NCBI RefSeq assembly: GCF_000718095.1
Contig: NZ_JOEI01000006.1
Location: 124,001-188,000, forward strand
From: Streptomyces scopuliridis RB72
GTDB lineage: Bacteria; Actinomycetota; Actinomycetes; Streptomycetales; Streptomycetaceae
DNA length: 64,000 bases
Reading direction: 5' to 3'
The position numbers and the translations under genes are program-made. Shown piece by piece: positions 50,898-59,299 of the stretch (the first letter of the stretch is position 1; each line of letters opens with the position of its first letter). The notes under the pieces are model-generated. The model was given only the letters and a program-made list of their open reading frames with translations. It did no database searches and was not told the origin of the DNA.

Positions 50898-51917
50898 ATG
50901 ACGGCAGTGACCGCGGGGACAGCTGCGGAGGCGACGATGGAGACGACGGCGGAGGGGTTCGAGGCGGCGTTCGACGCCGCGGTGGCCGCCGATGAGCGCA
51001 TCGAGCCGCGTGACTGGATGCCCGAGGCGTACCGCGCCTCGCTGGTCCGCCAGATCGCGCAGCATGCCCACTCCGAGATCATCGGCATGCAGCCGGAGGC
51101 GAACTGGATCTCGCGCGCGCCGTCGCTGCGCCGCAAGGCGATCCTGATGGCCAAGGTGCAGGACGAGGCGGGACACGGCCTGTATCTGTACAGCGCGGCC
51201 GAGACGCTGGGCACCGGCCGCGAGGAGCTGCTCGACAAGCTCCACACCGGCCGCCAGAAGTACTCGTCGATCTTTAACTATCCGACGCTGACCTGGGCCG
51301 ATGTCGGCGCGATCGGCTGGCTGGTGGACGGCGCGGCGATCACCAACCAGGTGCCGCTGTGCCGCTGCTCGTACGGCCCGTACGCCCGCGCGATGGTCCG
51401 GATCTGCAAGGAGGAGTCCTTCCATCAGCGGCAGGGGTACGAGCTGCTGCTCGCGCTCAGCAACGGGACCCCGGCGCAGCACGAGATGGCGCAGGACGCG
51501 GTGAACCGCTGGTGGTGGCCGTCGCTGATGATGTTCGGCCCGCCGGACGACGAGTCGGCGCACTCCGCGCAGTCCATGGCGTGGAAGATCAAGCGGCATT
51601 CCAACGACGAGCTGCGCCAGCGCTTCGTGGACATCTGCGTCCCGCAGGCCGAGGCCCTCGGGCTGGCTCTTCCCGACCCGGATCTCCGCTGGAACGAGGA
51701 GCGGGGCCGGCATGACTTCGGTGCCATCGACTGGGCGGAGTTCCGCGAGGTTCTCAAGGGGAACGGCCCCTGCAACGAACAGCGCATCACCCAGCGCCGC
51801 CGGGCGCACGAAGAGGGTGCCTGGGTACGGGACGCGGCGGCGGCGTACGCGACGAAGCGCCGCGCCGGCAGCGTGCCGGCGGAAGACGGGGTCCGGATGA
51901 TGGAGGCGACGGCATGA
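50898..51917 (+). CDS. paaA: Phenylacetyl-CoA epoxidase subunit A
   Basis: A 339-residue catalytic subunit of the multicomponent monooxygenase that turns phenylacetyl-CoA into the 1,2-epoxide. It is a ferritin-like four-helix protein with the diiron ligands recognisable in [18 protein letters not shown] (Glu-x2-His) and [16 protein letters not shown] (second Glu-x2-His). The N-terminal ~20 residues are a Thr/Ala-rich extension. The ATG at 50898 has GGGGG upstream. It is the first gene of the compact paaABCDE operon, with all junctions overlapping or adjoining. The CoA ligase PaaK that makes the substrate is not in the window. Confidence 0.95.
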   Translation: MTAVTAGTAAEATMETTAEGFEAAFDAAVAADERIEPRDWMPEAYRASLVRQIAQHAHSEIIGMQPEANWISRAPSLRRKAILMAKVQDEAGHGLYLYSAAETLGTGREELLDKLHTGRQKYSSIFNYPTLTWADVGAIGWLVDGAAITNQVPLCRCSYGPYARAMVRICKEESFHQRQGYELLLALSNGTPAQHEMAQDAVNRWWWPSLMMFGPPDDESAHSAQSMAWKIKRHSNDELRQRFVDICVPQAEALGLALPDPDLRWNEERGRHDFGAIDWAEFREVLKGNGPCNEQRITQRRRAHEEGAWVRDAAAAYATKRRAGSVPAEDGVRMMEATA

Positions 51918-52204
51918 GCAGCTCGACCGACTGGCCGCTGTGGGAGGTGTTCGTACGCTCCCGCCGCGGGCTGTCCCACACCCACGCGGGGAGCCTGCAC
52001 GCGCCGGACGCGGAGATGGCTCTGCGCAACGCCCGCGATCTCTACACCCGGCGCAACGAAGGGGTGTCGATCTGGGTCGTCCCGTCCTCGGCCATCACCG
52101 CCTCCTCCCCCGACGAGAAGGATCCGTTCTTCGCGTCGGCCGCCGACAAGCCGTACCGGCACCCGACCTTCTACGAGATCCCGGAAGGGGTGAAGCACCT
52201 GTGA
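51914..52204 (+). CDS. paaB: Phenylacetyl-CoA epoxidase subunit B
   Basis: A 96-residue small subunit needed for epoxidase assembly. [21 protein letters not shown] is the characteristic opening, followed by [27 protein letters not shown]. The start overlaps paaA by four bases (ATGA) and the end overlaps paaC (GTGA). The length is normal for the family. Confidence 0.95.
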   Translation: MSSSTDWPLWEVFVRSRRGLSHTHAGSLHAPDAEMALRNARDLYTRRNEGVSIWVVPSSAITASSPDEKDPFFASAADKPYRHPTFYEIPEGVKHL

Positions 52205-52932
52205 ACGACGCACCGGTGACGGCCCCGCCCCGGGCAGCGGCCCTCGCGCTCGGCGATGACGCGCTGGTGCTCTCGCACCGGCTGGGAGAGTGGGCGGGAC
52301 ACGCGCCCGTGCTGGAGGAGGAGGTCGCGCTCGCCAATATCGCGCTGGATCTGCTCGGACAGGCACGGATCCTGCTCTCCCTCGTCGGGGACGAGGACGA
52401 GCTGGCCTATCTGCGCGAGGAGCGGGCCTTCCGCAATCTCCAGCTGGTCGAGCAGCCCAATGGCGACTTCGCGCAGACGATCGCCCGCCAGCTCTACTTC
52501 TCCACCTACCAGCTCTTCCTGTACCGGCAGCTGGCCGCCGGGGACAGTGCCTTCACCGGTCTCGCGGCCAAGGCCGTCAAGGAGGTCGCGTACCACCAGG
52601 ACCACGCCGCGCACTGGACGCTGCGGCTCGGCGACGGCACGGCCGAGAGCCATGAGCGCATGGCGCGGGCCTGCGGGGCGCTGTGGCGGTACACCGGCGA
52701 GATGTTCGAGCCGGTGGAGGGGCTGGAGGTCGACTGGCGGGCCCTGGAGGACAGTTGGCGCGAATCCGTCGCCGGCGTGCTGGAGCGGGCGACGCTGACG
52801 CTGCCGGACGGGCCCCGCTCCGGTGCGTGGCGGGCGGGCGCGGGCCGGCAGGGGCTGCACACGGAGCCGTTCGGGCCGATGCTCGCCGAGATGCAGCATC
52901 TGCACCGCAGCCACCCGGGGGCGTCATGGTGA
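52201..52932 (+). CDS. paaC: Phenylacetyl-CoA epoxidase subunit C
   Basis: A 243-residue ferritin-like structural subunit that pairs with PaaA. Typical stretches are GEWAGHAPVLEEEVALANIA, LDLLGQARILLSLVGDEDEL, VEQPNGDFAQTIARQLYFST and VAYHQDHAAHWTLRLGDGT. It does not bind iron in the usual way and helps hold the substrate site. It starts at the GTG at 52201, overlapping paaB, and overlaps paaD at its end. Confidence 0.95.
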   Translation: MNDAPVTAPPRAAALALGDDALVLSHRLGEWAGHAPVLEEEVALANIALDLLGQARILLSLVGDEDELAYLREERAFRNLQLVEQPNGDFAQTIARQLYFSTYQLFLYRQLAAGDSAFTGLAAKAVKEVAYHQDHAAHWTLRLGDGTAESHERMARACGALWRYTGEMFEPVEGLEVDWRALEDSWRESVAGVLERATLTLPDGPRSGAWRAGAGRQGLHTEPFGPMLAEMQHLHRSHPGASW

Positions 52933-53474
52933 CCGGCACGGGCTCCCGGCCCGCTTCCCCCGCCCCGGCCGCTCCGGGCGATACGCACCCGACCGCGCTG
53001 GAGACCGAGCTGCGCGCGCTCGCCGGCGCGGTGCCCGACCCCGAGCTGCCGGTGCTGACGCTGGAGGAGCTGGGCGTGCTGCGTACGGTCGTGATGTCGG
53101 GCCCCGGCACGGTCCGGGTCGAGCTGACCCCGACGTATACGGGCTGCCCGGCGATCGAGACGATGTCCGAGGACATCGAGCGCGTGCTGCGTGAGCGCGG
53201 AATACCGGACGTCTCGGTCGTCACGGTCCTCTCCCCGGCCTGGTCGACGGACGACATCAGCGCCGAGGGCCGACGCAAGCTCGCGGAGTTCGGCATAGCC
53301 CCGCCCCGCCCGGGCGCCGCGGACGGGCCCGTACCGCTCTCGCTCTCGATCCGCTGCCCGCACTGCGGCTCGACCGACACCGAGCTGCTCAGCAGGTTCT
53401 CCTCCACCGCGTGCAAGGCGCTGCGCCGCTGCGCGGCCTGCCGTGAACCGTTCGACCACTTCAAGGAGTTGTAG
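52926..53474 (+). CDS. paaD: Phenylacetate pathway protein PaaD (MIP18/SufT-like maturation factor)
   Basis: A 182-residue protein. Residues ~20-110 are a DUF59/MIP18-type domain (VPDPELPVLTLEELGVLR, TPTYTGCPAIETM) linked to iron-sulfur cluster assembly. The C-terminus is a four-Cys zinc ribbon (RCPHCG ... RRCAACREPF). PaaD is needed for an active epoxidase, probably for loading the cluster of PaaE. The start is the ATG at 52926, with a GTG one codon later; both overlap paaC. Confidence 0.94.
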   Translation: MVTGTGSRPASPAPAAPGDTHPTALETELRALAGAVPDPELPVLTLEELGVLRTVVMSGPGTVRVELTPTYTGCPAIETMSEDIERVLRERGIPDVSVVTVLSPAWSTDDISAEGRRKLAEFGIAPPRPGAADGPVPLSLSIRCPHCGSTDTELLSRFSSTACKALRRCAACREPFDHFKEL

Positions 53475-54539
53475 ATGTTCCATCCGCTCCGGGTCAGCGA
53501 GGTCGAGCCGCTCACGGACGACGCGGTGGCCGTCACCTTCGCCGTCCCGCCCGAGCTGCGCGCGTCCTTCCGGCACACCCCCGGCCAGCACATCGCCCTG
53601 CGCCGTACCGGCGCGCAGGGCGAGGAGATCAGGCGTACGTACTCGATCTGCGCCCCCGCGGGGGCCGATCCCGTGCTGCGGGTCGGGATCCGGCTGATCG
53701 AGGGCGGCGAGTTCTCGACGTACGCCCTCAAGGAACTCGCCGTGGGCGACGTGGTCGATGTCATGGAGCCGACGGGCCGTTTCACGCTGGAGCCGCGTGC
53801 CGGACACTTCGCGGCGGTCGTCGGCGGCAGCGGCATCACGCCGGTGCTGTCCATCGCGGCCACCCTGCTGGCGCGGGAACCCGGTGCCCGGTTCTGTCTG
53901 GTCCGCAGCGACAGGACCGTCGCGTCCACGATGTTCCTGGAGGAGGTCGCCGACCTCAAGGACCGCTATCCGGACCGGTTCCAGCTGGTCAGCGTGGTCT
54001 CCCGGGAGGAGCAGCAGGCGGGGCTGCCGTCCGGCCGGCTGGACCGGGAGCGGCTGAGCGGGCTACTGCCGGCGCTGCTGCCGGTCGCCGAGGTCGACGG
54101 CTGGTTCCTCTGCGGCCCGCTGGGTCTGGTGTCCGGCGCCGAACGGGCGCTGCGCGGTCTCGGAGTGACCCGCGACCGTATCCACCAGGAGATCTTCCAT
54201 GTCGACGACGCCGTCGCCATGACCACGGCGGCTCCGGGCCCGGCCGCCGCGCCGGCCCCCGCGCACAGCACGCTCACCGCGACCCTCCACGGCCGCTCGG
54301 GCAGCTGGCCGGTCAAGGACGGGGATTCCCTGCTGGAGACCGTGCTGCGCAGCCGCGCGGACGCGCCGTACGCGTGCAAGGGCGGGGTCTGCGGGACCTG
54401 CCGGGCGTTCCTGGTCTCGGGCGAGGTCAGGATGGACCGCAACTTCGCGCTCGAACCGGAAGAGACGGAAGCGGGCTATGTGCTGGCCTGCCAGTCCCAT
54501 CCGGCCACCACGGAAGTGGAGTTGGACTTCGACCGCTGA
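53475..54539 (+). CDS. paaE: Phenylacetyl-CoA epoxidase reductase subunit PaaE
   Basis: A 354-residue flavin/iron-sulfur reductase that brings electrons from NADPH to PaaA. It has an FAD domain (RRTYSICAP), an NAD(P) domain (VVGGSGITPVLSIAATLLA, GWFLCGPLGLVSGAERAL) and a C-terminal plant-type [2Fe-2S] ferredoxin domain with CKGGVCGTC and the fourth Cys in LACQSHP. An Ala/Pro linker separates the last two domains. The ATG at 53475 follows paaD directly, with GGAG in the paaD end. Confidence 0.95.
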   Translation: MFHPLRVSEVEPLTDDAVAVTFAVPPELRASFRHTPGQHIALRRTGAQGEEIRRTYSICAPAGADPVLRVGIRLIEGGEFSTYALKELAVGDVVDVMEPTGRFTLEPRAGHFAAVVGGSGITPVLSIAATLLAREPGARFCLVRSDRTVASTMFLEEVADLKDRYPDRFQLVSVVSREEQQAGLPSGRLDRERLSGLLPALLPVAEVDGWFLCGPLGLVSGAERALRGLGVTRDRIHQEIFHVDDAVAMTTAAPGPAAAPAPAHSTLTATLHGRSGSWPVKDGDSLLETVLRSRADAPYACKGGVCGTCRAFLVSGEVRMDRNFALEPEETEAGYVLACQSHPATTEVELDFDR

Positions 54540-54547
54540 GACGCACT

Positions 54548-54575
54548 CCCCGCCCTGGAAGGGCCCTGGGGCGGG
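54548..54575 (+). terminator. Terminator of the paaABCDE operon
   Basis: CCCCGCCC (54548-54555) pairs with GGGGCGGG (54568-54575) nine bases after the paaE stop. An 11-bp tandem repeat (CAGAGGGGTCT, 54579-54611) follows, reaching the end of the convergent rhodanese gene. Confidence 0.65.
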
Positions 54576-54610
54576 CCTCAGACGGGTCGCAGAGGGGTCT
54601 CAGAGGGGTC

Positions 54611-54955
54611 TCAGAGGACGAACGCCGGGCTGCCGTTGTCGGTGACCATCGGACGCCCGGCGCCGTCCCAGGCGAGCATCCCGCCGTCCACGTTCACCGC
54701 GTCGACGCCCTGCTGGACCAGATACTGGGTGACCTGAGCGGACCGGCCGCCGACCCGGCACATGACATAGGCCCTGCGCCCCTCGGCCACCGCCTCGGTC
54801 ACCTCTCCGAAGCGGGCCACGAAGTCGCTCATCGGGACATGCAGCGCGCCCTCGACATGGCCGGCTGCCCACTCGTCGTTCTCCCGGACATCCAGCACCA
54901 GGCCGTCGGCCGGGACCGCCGCGGCATCGACCGAGGGCAGCGGGGCGAAGTTCAT
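54611..54955 (-). CDS. Single-domain rhodanese
   Basis: A 114-residue sulfurtransferase of the GlpE/PspE size class. The active-site Cys is in YVMCRVGGRSAQVTQYL, with the six-residue loop of rhodaneses acting on sulfur rather than phosphate. GLVLDVRENDEWAAGHVEGA is the CH2A-type motif. It probably passes persulfide sulfur in the cytosol. The ATG at 54955 gives the usual length. It lies next to, but not in, the paa operon. Confidence 0.9.
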   Translation of the reverse strand: MNFAPLPSVDAAAVPADGLVLDVRENDEWAAGHVEGALHVPMSDFVARFGEVTEAVAEGRRAYVMCRVGGRSAQVTQYLVQQGVDAVNVDGGMLAWDGAGRPMVTDNGSPAFVL

Positions 54956-55064
54956 GGGCAGTGCCTTCTCTCGTACGTGACCGGGGCGGGCGGAGTTCCG
55001 GACCAGGACCTGGACCGGCACCGGACCCACGGGCTCTCGAACCGACCGGGGGGCTCCGAAAAAC

Positions 55065-55919
55065 CTACTGCACCAGCCTGGCCAGTTCCGTCTCACGCTC
55101 GGAGACCTCCGCGAGCAGCTGCTCGGCGATCTCCTCCAGCAGCCGGTCCGGGTCGTCCGGGGCCATCCTGAGCATCGCGCCGATCGCGCTCTCCTCCAGC
55201 TCCTTGGCGACCACCGTCAGCATCTCCTTGCGCTGTGCCAGCCACTCCAGCCGGGCGTAGAGCTCCTCGCTCTCGCTCAGCCGGGGCGCCGTGGGCGCCG
55301 GCCCCGCCGCCCACTCCGCGACGAGTTCCTGGAGCAGCGGCTCGTCCCCGCGCCCATAGGCGGCGTTGACGCGTGTGAGGAACTCCTCACGCCGTGCCCG
55401 TTCCTTCTCGTCCTGCGCCAGATCCGGATGCGCCTTGCGCACCAGATCGCGGTAGAGCTTGCGGGCCTCGTCGCTCGGCCTGACCCGCTTGGGCGGCCGC
55501 ACCGGCTGATCCGTCAGCATCGCCGCGGCCTCCGGCGACAGACCGTCGGAGTCGAGCCAGTCGTGGAACAGCTCCTCCACGCCGGGCATCGGCTGCACCA
55601 GCGCACGGGCCTCGCGCGCCTTGCGCAGATCCTCGGGATCGCCGGTGCGCGCCGCGCGTGCCTCGGCGATCAGCGCGTCCAGCTCATCGAGCCGGGCGTA
55701 CATCGGGCCGAGCCGCTGGTGGTGCAGGCGGGAGAAATTCTCCACCTCGATCCGGAAGGTCTCCAGCGCGATCTCGAACTCGATCAGCGCCTGCTCAGCG
55801 GCGCGCACGGCCGTCTCCAGCCGGGCCTCCGGACGTGGCGCCGCCCCCGCGTCCGGCGCGTCTCGTACGTCCTGCTCGTCGTCGTTTCGGATCGTCGGCT
55901 CCCCAGGGGCGTCGTGCAT
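55065..55919 (-). CDS. J-domain-like protein with long helical N-terminus
   Basis: A 284-residue soluble protein. Residues ~30-115 form a coiled-coil-like helix pair (ETAVRAAEQALIEFEIALET, RLDELDALIAEARAARTG). A J-domain-like segment near residue 158 has KLYRDLVRKAHPDLAQDEKE with the HPD motif and RVNAAYGRGDEPLLQELV. A second helical part closes it. The HPD motif suggests a partner for DnaK, yet the zinc and Gly/Phe regions of DnaJ are missing. It starts at the ATG at 55919 or the GTG at 55922. Confidence 0.8.
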   Translation of the reverse strand: MHDAPGEPTIRNDDEQDVRDAPDAGAAPRPEARLETAVRAAEQALIEFEIALETFRIEVENFSRLHHQRLGPMYARLDELDALIAEARAARTGDPEDLRKAREARALVQPMPGVEELFHDWLDSDGLSPEAAAMLTDQPVRPPKRVRPSDEARKLYRDLVRKAHPDLAQDEKERARREEFLTRVNAAYGRGDEPLLQELVAEWAAGPAPTAPRLSESEELYARLEWLAQRKEMLTVVAKELEESAIGAMLRMAPDDPDRLLEEIAEQLLAEVSERETELARLVQ

Positions 55920-55971
55920 CACCCGTCCAGCGTAAGGGCGAACGCGGTGGCCCCCGCCCCGTCCCGGCCCG

Positions 55972-57510
55972 TCACACCCCCAGCTCTGCCGCGATCCGCC
56001 CGCTCCTGACGGCCGCGAGGAGCTCGGCGTGGTCCGCCTCCGTACGGTCCGCGTACGCCATGGCGAACGCCGCCACGGCCCCGTCCAGCTCCTCGCTCTT
56101 GCCGCAGTACCCGGCGATCAGCCGCGGGTCCACGCTGTGCGCATGGGCCCTGGCCAGCAGCGCGCCGGTCATCCGTCCGTAGTCGTCTATCTGGTCGGCC
56201 GGAAGCGCCGCCGGATCCACGCTCCCCTTGCGGTTCCTGAACTGCCGTACCTGACAGGGCCTGCCCAGGACCGTCGTCCACCCCAGCAGGTTGTCGCTGA
56301 CCACCTGCATCCGCTTCTGCCCGAGCACCACACGGCGCCCCTCGTGTACCACCTCGGGCGTCTCGAACCCGACGGCCGCCAGATGGGGCAGCAGGGCTGA
56401 GGCCCGCGCCTCCTTCACCTGGAGCACCAGCGGCTCGCCCCGGTGGTCGAGGAGCAGCACCACATACGACCGCGTCCCGACGCTGCCGGTGCCGACCACC
56501 CGGAACGCCACGTCGTGGATCGCGTACCGCGCGAGCAGCGGCAGCCGGTCCTCCGAGAGCGTGCCCAGATACTCCTCCAGCGAGGCGGCGACCGCCGCTG
56601 CCTCCTCGTCGGGCACCCGCCGCAGAACGGGCGGCGCGTCCACGAACCGCCGCCGCGCGGCCCCGCCCCTACCCCCGTCCCCGTCGGGCACGGTCTCGGT
56701 GGACTTGGCCGCGAACCGCGCGCTCGTGTTGTTGCGCGCCTTCTCCGAGACGCGTTCCAGCGTGCCGGCCAGATCACGCGCGTCGGCGTGCGAGACCAGC
56801 TCCTCGTCCGCGATGGCGTTCCACGCGTCGAGGGCGGGAAGCTTCGCCAGCAGCCGCATCGTGCGCCGGTAGGCGCCCACCGCGTCGTGCGCCCCTTGCC
56901 GACAGGTGTCCTCGTCCGCGCCCGCCTCGCGGCCGGCCAGCACCAGTGAGGTGGCGAGCCGTTTGACGTCCCACTCCCAGGGGCCGACCACGGTCTCGTC
57001 GAAGTCATTGAGATCGATGACGAGCCGGCCGCGCGCGTCCCCGTACAGACCGAAGTTCGCCGCGTGCGCGTCCCCGCAGATCTGCGCGCCGAAGCCGGTG
57101 ACCGGGGTGCCCGTCAGATCGTGGGCCATCAGCCCGGCGGAGCCCCGCAGAAACGCGAACGGCGTCGCGGCCATCCGCCCCACCCGCAGCGGCGCCAGCT
57201 CGGGCACCCGGCCCCGGCTCGACTCCTCGACGGCGCGCACAGCGTCGGGCCGCCGCGCCGTGAACACCACCGAGTCGTGCGCGGACCTCGGCACCCGTAC
57301 CCGCAGCGCCTTCCCCCGGCCCTTGGGCGTCTCCGCCCCGCCCACGGCCGTACGCGGCGCGAAACCCGGCACCGCCGGAATGCGCTCGATCCCCGAAGCC
57401 GCAGAAAACCCAGAAACCTCAGAAACCCCGGACCCCCCGGAGCCCCCGGAGCCCCCGGAGCCCCCGGAAACCGTGCGCGGCATGCCCTCCGCCGACCCGA
57501 CATCGCCCAT
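55972..57510 (-). CDS. DUF2252 family protein
   Basis: A 512-residue protein of the DUF2252 family, distantly kinase-like. The defining motifs are PFAFLRGSAGLMAHDL, QICGDAHAANFGLYGDA (Gly-Asp-x-His-x2-Asn) and IDLNDFDETVVGPWEWDVKR, which together look like a phosphotransferase catalytic centre. The first ~65 residues are low complexity, with a GGSGGSGGSGGSG run encoded by tandem GGAGCCCCC units. Biochemical function is unknown. I chose the ATG at 57510 (MGDVGSAEG); the frame is open to 57612. Confidence 0.85.
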   Translation of the reverse strand: MGDVGSAEGMPRTVSGGSGGSGGSGGSGVSEVSGFSAASGIERIPAVPGFAPRTAVGGAETPKGRGKALRVRVPRSAHDSVVFTARRPDAVRAVEESSRGRVPELAPLRVGRMAATPFAFLRGSAGLMAHDLTGTPVTGFGAQICGDAHAANFGLYGDARGRLVIDLNDFDETVVGPWEWDVKRLATSLVLAGREAGADEDTCRQGAHDAVGAYRRTMRLLAKLPALDAWNAIADEELVSHADARDLAGTLERVSEKARNNTSARFAAKSTETVPDGDGGRGGAARRRFVDAPPVLRRVPDEEAAAVAASLEEYLGTLSEDRLPLLARYAIHDVAFRVVGTGSVGTRSYVVLLLDHRGEPLVLQVKEARASALLPHLAAVGFETPEVVHEGRRVVLGQKRMQVVSDNLLGWTTVLGRPCQVRQFRNRKGSVDPAALPADQIDDYGRMTGALLARAHAHSVDPRLIAGYCGKSEELDGAVAAFAMAYADRTEADHAELLAAVRSGRIAAELGV

Positions 57511-57634
57511 GGCGTGCCGCCTCCCCCGTACTCGTGCGAGATCAACCGCACACGACGGTACCGCCGGGCCCGACCGCCGTCTTCCCCCTGTGGATAACGC
57601 CGGTCCGCTCACCCGGCGGCCCTGTGGACAGGGC

Positions 57635-57991
57635 CTAACAGCCGCCCTCCGAGACCCCTCCCAGATGGGATTCGGCCCACAGCGACAGCTCCTTCAGCGC
57701 GGGTTCCATCGCCGCGCCCGCCTTCGTCAGCCGGTACGAGACCCGCAGCGGCGGCCCCTCATCGACCTCGCGCACGACCAGCCCCGCCGCCCCCAGCTCC
57801 GTGAGCCGGTCCGAGAGCATGCGCTCGCTGATGCCGGGGATCGCCCGGCGCAGCTCCGCGAAGTAGACCGCTCGTTCCATCAGTACGGAGATGATCGGCC
57901 CGGTCCACCGCTTGCCGAGCAGCTCGAAGACGCGCGTGATGCCCACGTCGACCTTCTTGCACGCGTCCTCACTGTGGTCCGCCATACGCAT
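57635..57991 (-). CDS. HxlR family redox-type regulator
   Basis: A 118-residue winged-helix regulator of the HxlR/YodB group. The core is VFELLGKRWTGPIISVLMER, FAELRRAIPGISERMLSDRL and YRLTKAGAAMEPALKEL. A single Cys near the N-terminus (DACKKVD, residue ~10) is at the place where YodB-type proteins sense quinones and diamide. It is divergent from an azoreductase gene, the same pairing as yodB with azoreductase in Bacillus, so it probably represses that gene until electrophiles appear. A second Cys is the last residue. Confidence 0.9.
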   Translation of the reverse strand: MRMADHSEDACKKVDVGITRVFELLGKRWTGPIISVLMERAVYFAELRRAIPGISERMLSDRLTELGAAGLVVREVDEGPPLRVSYRLTKAGAAMEPALKELSLWAESHLGGVSEGGC

Positions 57992-58033
57992 AGAGTACTG
58001 GTTTCCCGAGGGGAGATGAAAAAAAGTAAGCGA

Positions 58034-58048
58034 CTATGTTATTCATAG
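58034..58048. promoter_or_regulatory. Palindrome in the HxlR/azoreductase promoter region
   Basis: CTATG-N5-CATAG lies in an unusually AT-rich stretch of the 114-base divergent region. AGTAAG at 58025-58030 is a further half-site-like sequence. Candidate HxlR operator. Confidence 0.5.
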
Positions 58049-58105
58049 GAGCGAACGGAAGTTCCATCCGTTTGCCGTCCTACGCCACCCCTCATGGAGA
58101 CCCTC

Positions 58106-58723
58106 ATGGCCACGCTGCTGCACATCGACTCCGCCGTCTTCCCCGAAGGCTCCGCCTCGCGCGACATCACCGCTGCCTTCGTCCAGTCCTGGCGGGAGCA
58201 GCACCCCGAGGGCAAGGTCGTCTACCGCGATCTCGCCGCCACCCCGCTGCCCCACCTGAACGTCGCGGCCGCCGCCGCGGGCGCGGACGACGCGCTCCGC
58301 GCGGAACTGGCCGCCGAACTGGCCGAGGCGGACGCCGTGCTGATCGGCGCGCCGATGTACAACTTCACGATCCCGTCCACCCTGAAGGCATGGCTCGACC
58401 AGGTGATCATCGTCGGCCACAACGCGGGCATCCCCGACGCCCCGCTGGCCGCCACCCCGTTCACGATCGTCGCCAGCCGCGGCGGCTCGTACGCCGCCGG
58501 CACCCCGCGCGAGGACTGCGAGTTCGTCCAGAACTACCTGGAGAAGGTGCTGTCGAACATGTTCGGCACCACCCAGATCGACTTCATCGTCCCCGAGCTG
58601 ACCCTGGCCCACACGAACCCGGGCATGGCCGACCTCATCCCGCTCGCCGAGGCGTCCCGCGCCAAGGCGGAGGAGGAGGCCACGCAGAAGGCCAAGGCCC
58701 TGGCCGCCCGCCTCGCCGCCTGA
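58106..58723 (+). CDS. azoR: FMN-dependent NADH azoreductase
   Basis: A 205-residue flavodoxin-fold reductase that handles azo dyes and quinones. The FMN-binding stretch is HIDSAVFPEGSASRDITAAF at the N-terminus, GAPMYNFTIPSTLKAWLDQV is the family's central motif, and SRGGSY lies near the FMN ring. The ATG at 58106 has GGAG eight bases upstream; an in-frame ATG at 58094 is possible. It is divergent from, and probably regulated by, the HxlR gene. Confidence 0.92.
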   Translation: MATLLHIDSAVFPEGSASRDITAAFVQSWREQHPEGKVVYRDLAATPLPHLNVAAAAAGADDALRAELAAELAEADAVLIGAPMYNFTIPSTLKAWLDQVIIVGHNAGIPDAPLAATPFTIVASRGGSYAAGTPREDCEFVQNYLEKVLSNMFGTTQIDFIVPELTLAHTNPGMADLIPLAEASRAKAEEEATQKAKALAARLAA

Positions 58724-58772
58724 GCACACAGCGCCCAGCGCGCATCGCCCACGCGCACAGCGCTCACCCAGC

Positions 58773-58808
58773 CATGCCTCCCCCGGGACCTCGCCCGCGG
58801 GAGGCATG
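58773..58808 (+). terminator. Terminator of azoR
   Basis: CATGCCTCCC (58773-58782) and GGGAGGCATG (58799-58808) form a perfect 10-bp stem about 50 bases after the azoR stop. Confidence 0.75.
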
Positions 58809-58861
58809 TCTCACACCGGGGCACGAAGGTTCCTGCCTCAGAACCCCCGGGGGACGACGAA

Positions 58862-58894
58862 GAAGCCCCGTAGGTCGATGACCCACGGGGCTTC
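58862..58894 (-). terminator. Terminator downstream of the tRNA gene
   Basis: GAAGCCCCGT (58862-58871) and ACGGGGCTTC (58885-58894) form a perfect 10-bp stem seven bases beyond the tRNA 3' end on the minus strand, followed by a short pyrimidine run. Confidence 0.8.
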
Positions 58895-58900
58895 CATCTG

Positions 58901-58984
58901 TGCGCGAGGGGGGAGTTGAACCCCCACGCCCTTTCGGGCACTGGAACCTGAATCCAGCGCGTCTGCCTATTCCGCCACCCGCGC
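58901..58984 (-). tRNA. tRNA-Leu (anticodon CAG)
   Basis: An 84-base class II tRNA. The acceptor stem GCGCGGG pairs with CTCGCGC, with A as discriminator. The anticodon arm CTGGA-TTCAGGT-TCCAG gives CAG. A long variable arm (TGCCCGAAAGGGCG) and the T-arm GGGGGTTCAACTCCCCC are complete. CCA is not encoded. It reads CTG, one of the most used Leu codons in this genome. No integrated element is seen at its 3' end. Confidence 0.95.
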
Positions 58985-59299
58985 ATTGGGTGTGTCGTCC
59001 GGTGCCTCACCTGCTGGTGTGCGCTCCTGGCGACATCGAGAAGATTAGCACGGTGCGGAGGGTGGGTTCACATCCGTTTGTTTCGACGACCCGGCCGCGG
59101 AACAGGGAACGGACAGCGGCCGCCCCCCACTCCTCCTGAGTGCACCCCGGGTGCGGGACACTGGCGTCAGGCCGCCTCTACGATCCGTGTGAGAGGTGAC
59201 ACTCATCGACGGGGCAGACAAGGGGAACCAGCCGATTTCCCGACGCGTGGATACGATCAGTAAGCAGTACCAGGACGGCCACTACGGAGGAGGTGCCCC
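58985..59299. promoter_or_regulatory. tRNA-Leu/fhaA intergenic region
   Basis: These 315 bases hold the tRNA promoter and that of the fhaA operon. GGGACA (59155-59160) and TACGAT (59179-59184) with an 18-nt spacer are a candidate promoter for fhaA. GCACC-CCG-GGTGC (59142-59154) is a small palindrome just before it. GGAGGAGGTG, ending about five bases before the ATG, is a strong ribosome site. No gene is seen. Confidence 0.5.

Noticed and set aside
58901..58984. Integration site of a mobile element at tRNA-Leu
   Set aside because: The flanks hold only a terminator and housekeeping genes; there is no integrase and no direct repeat of the tRNA 3' end.
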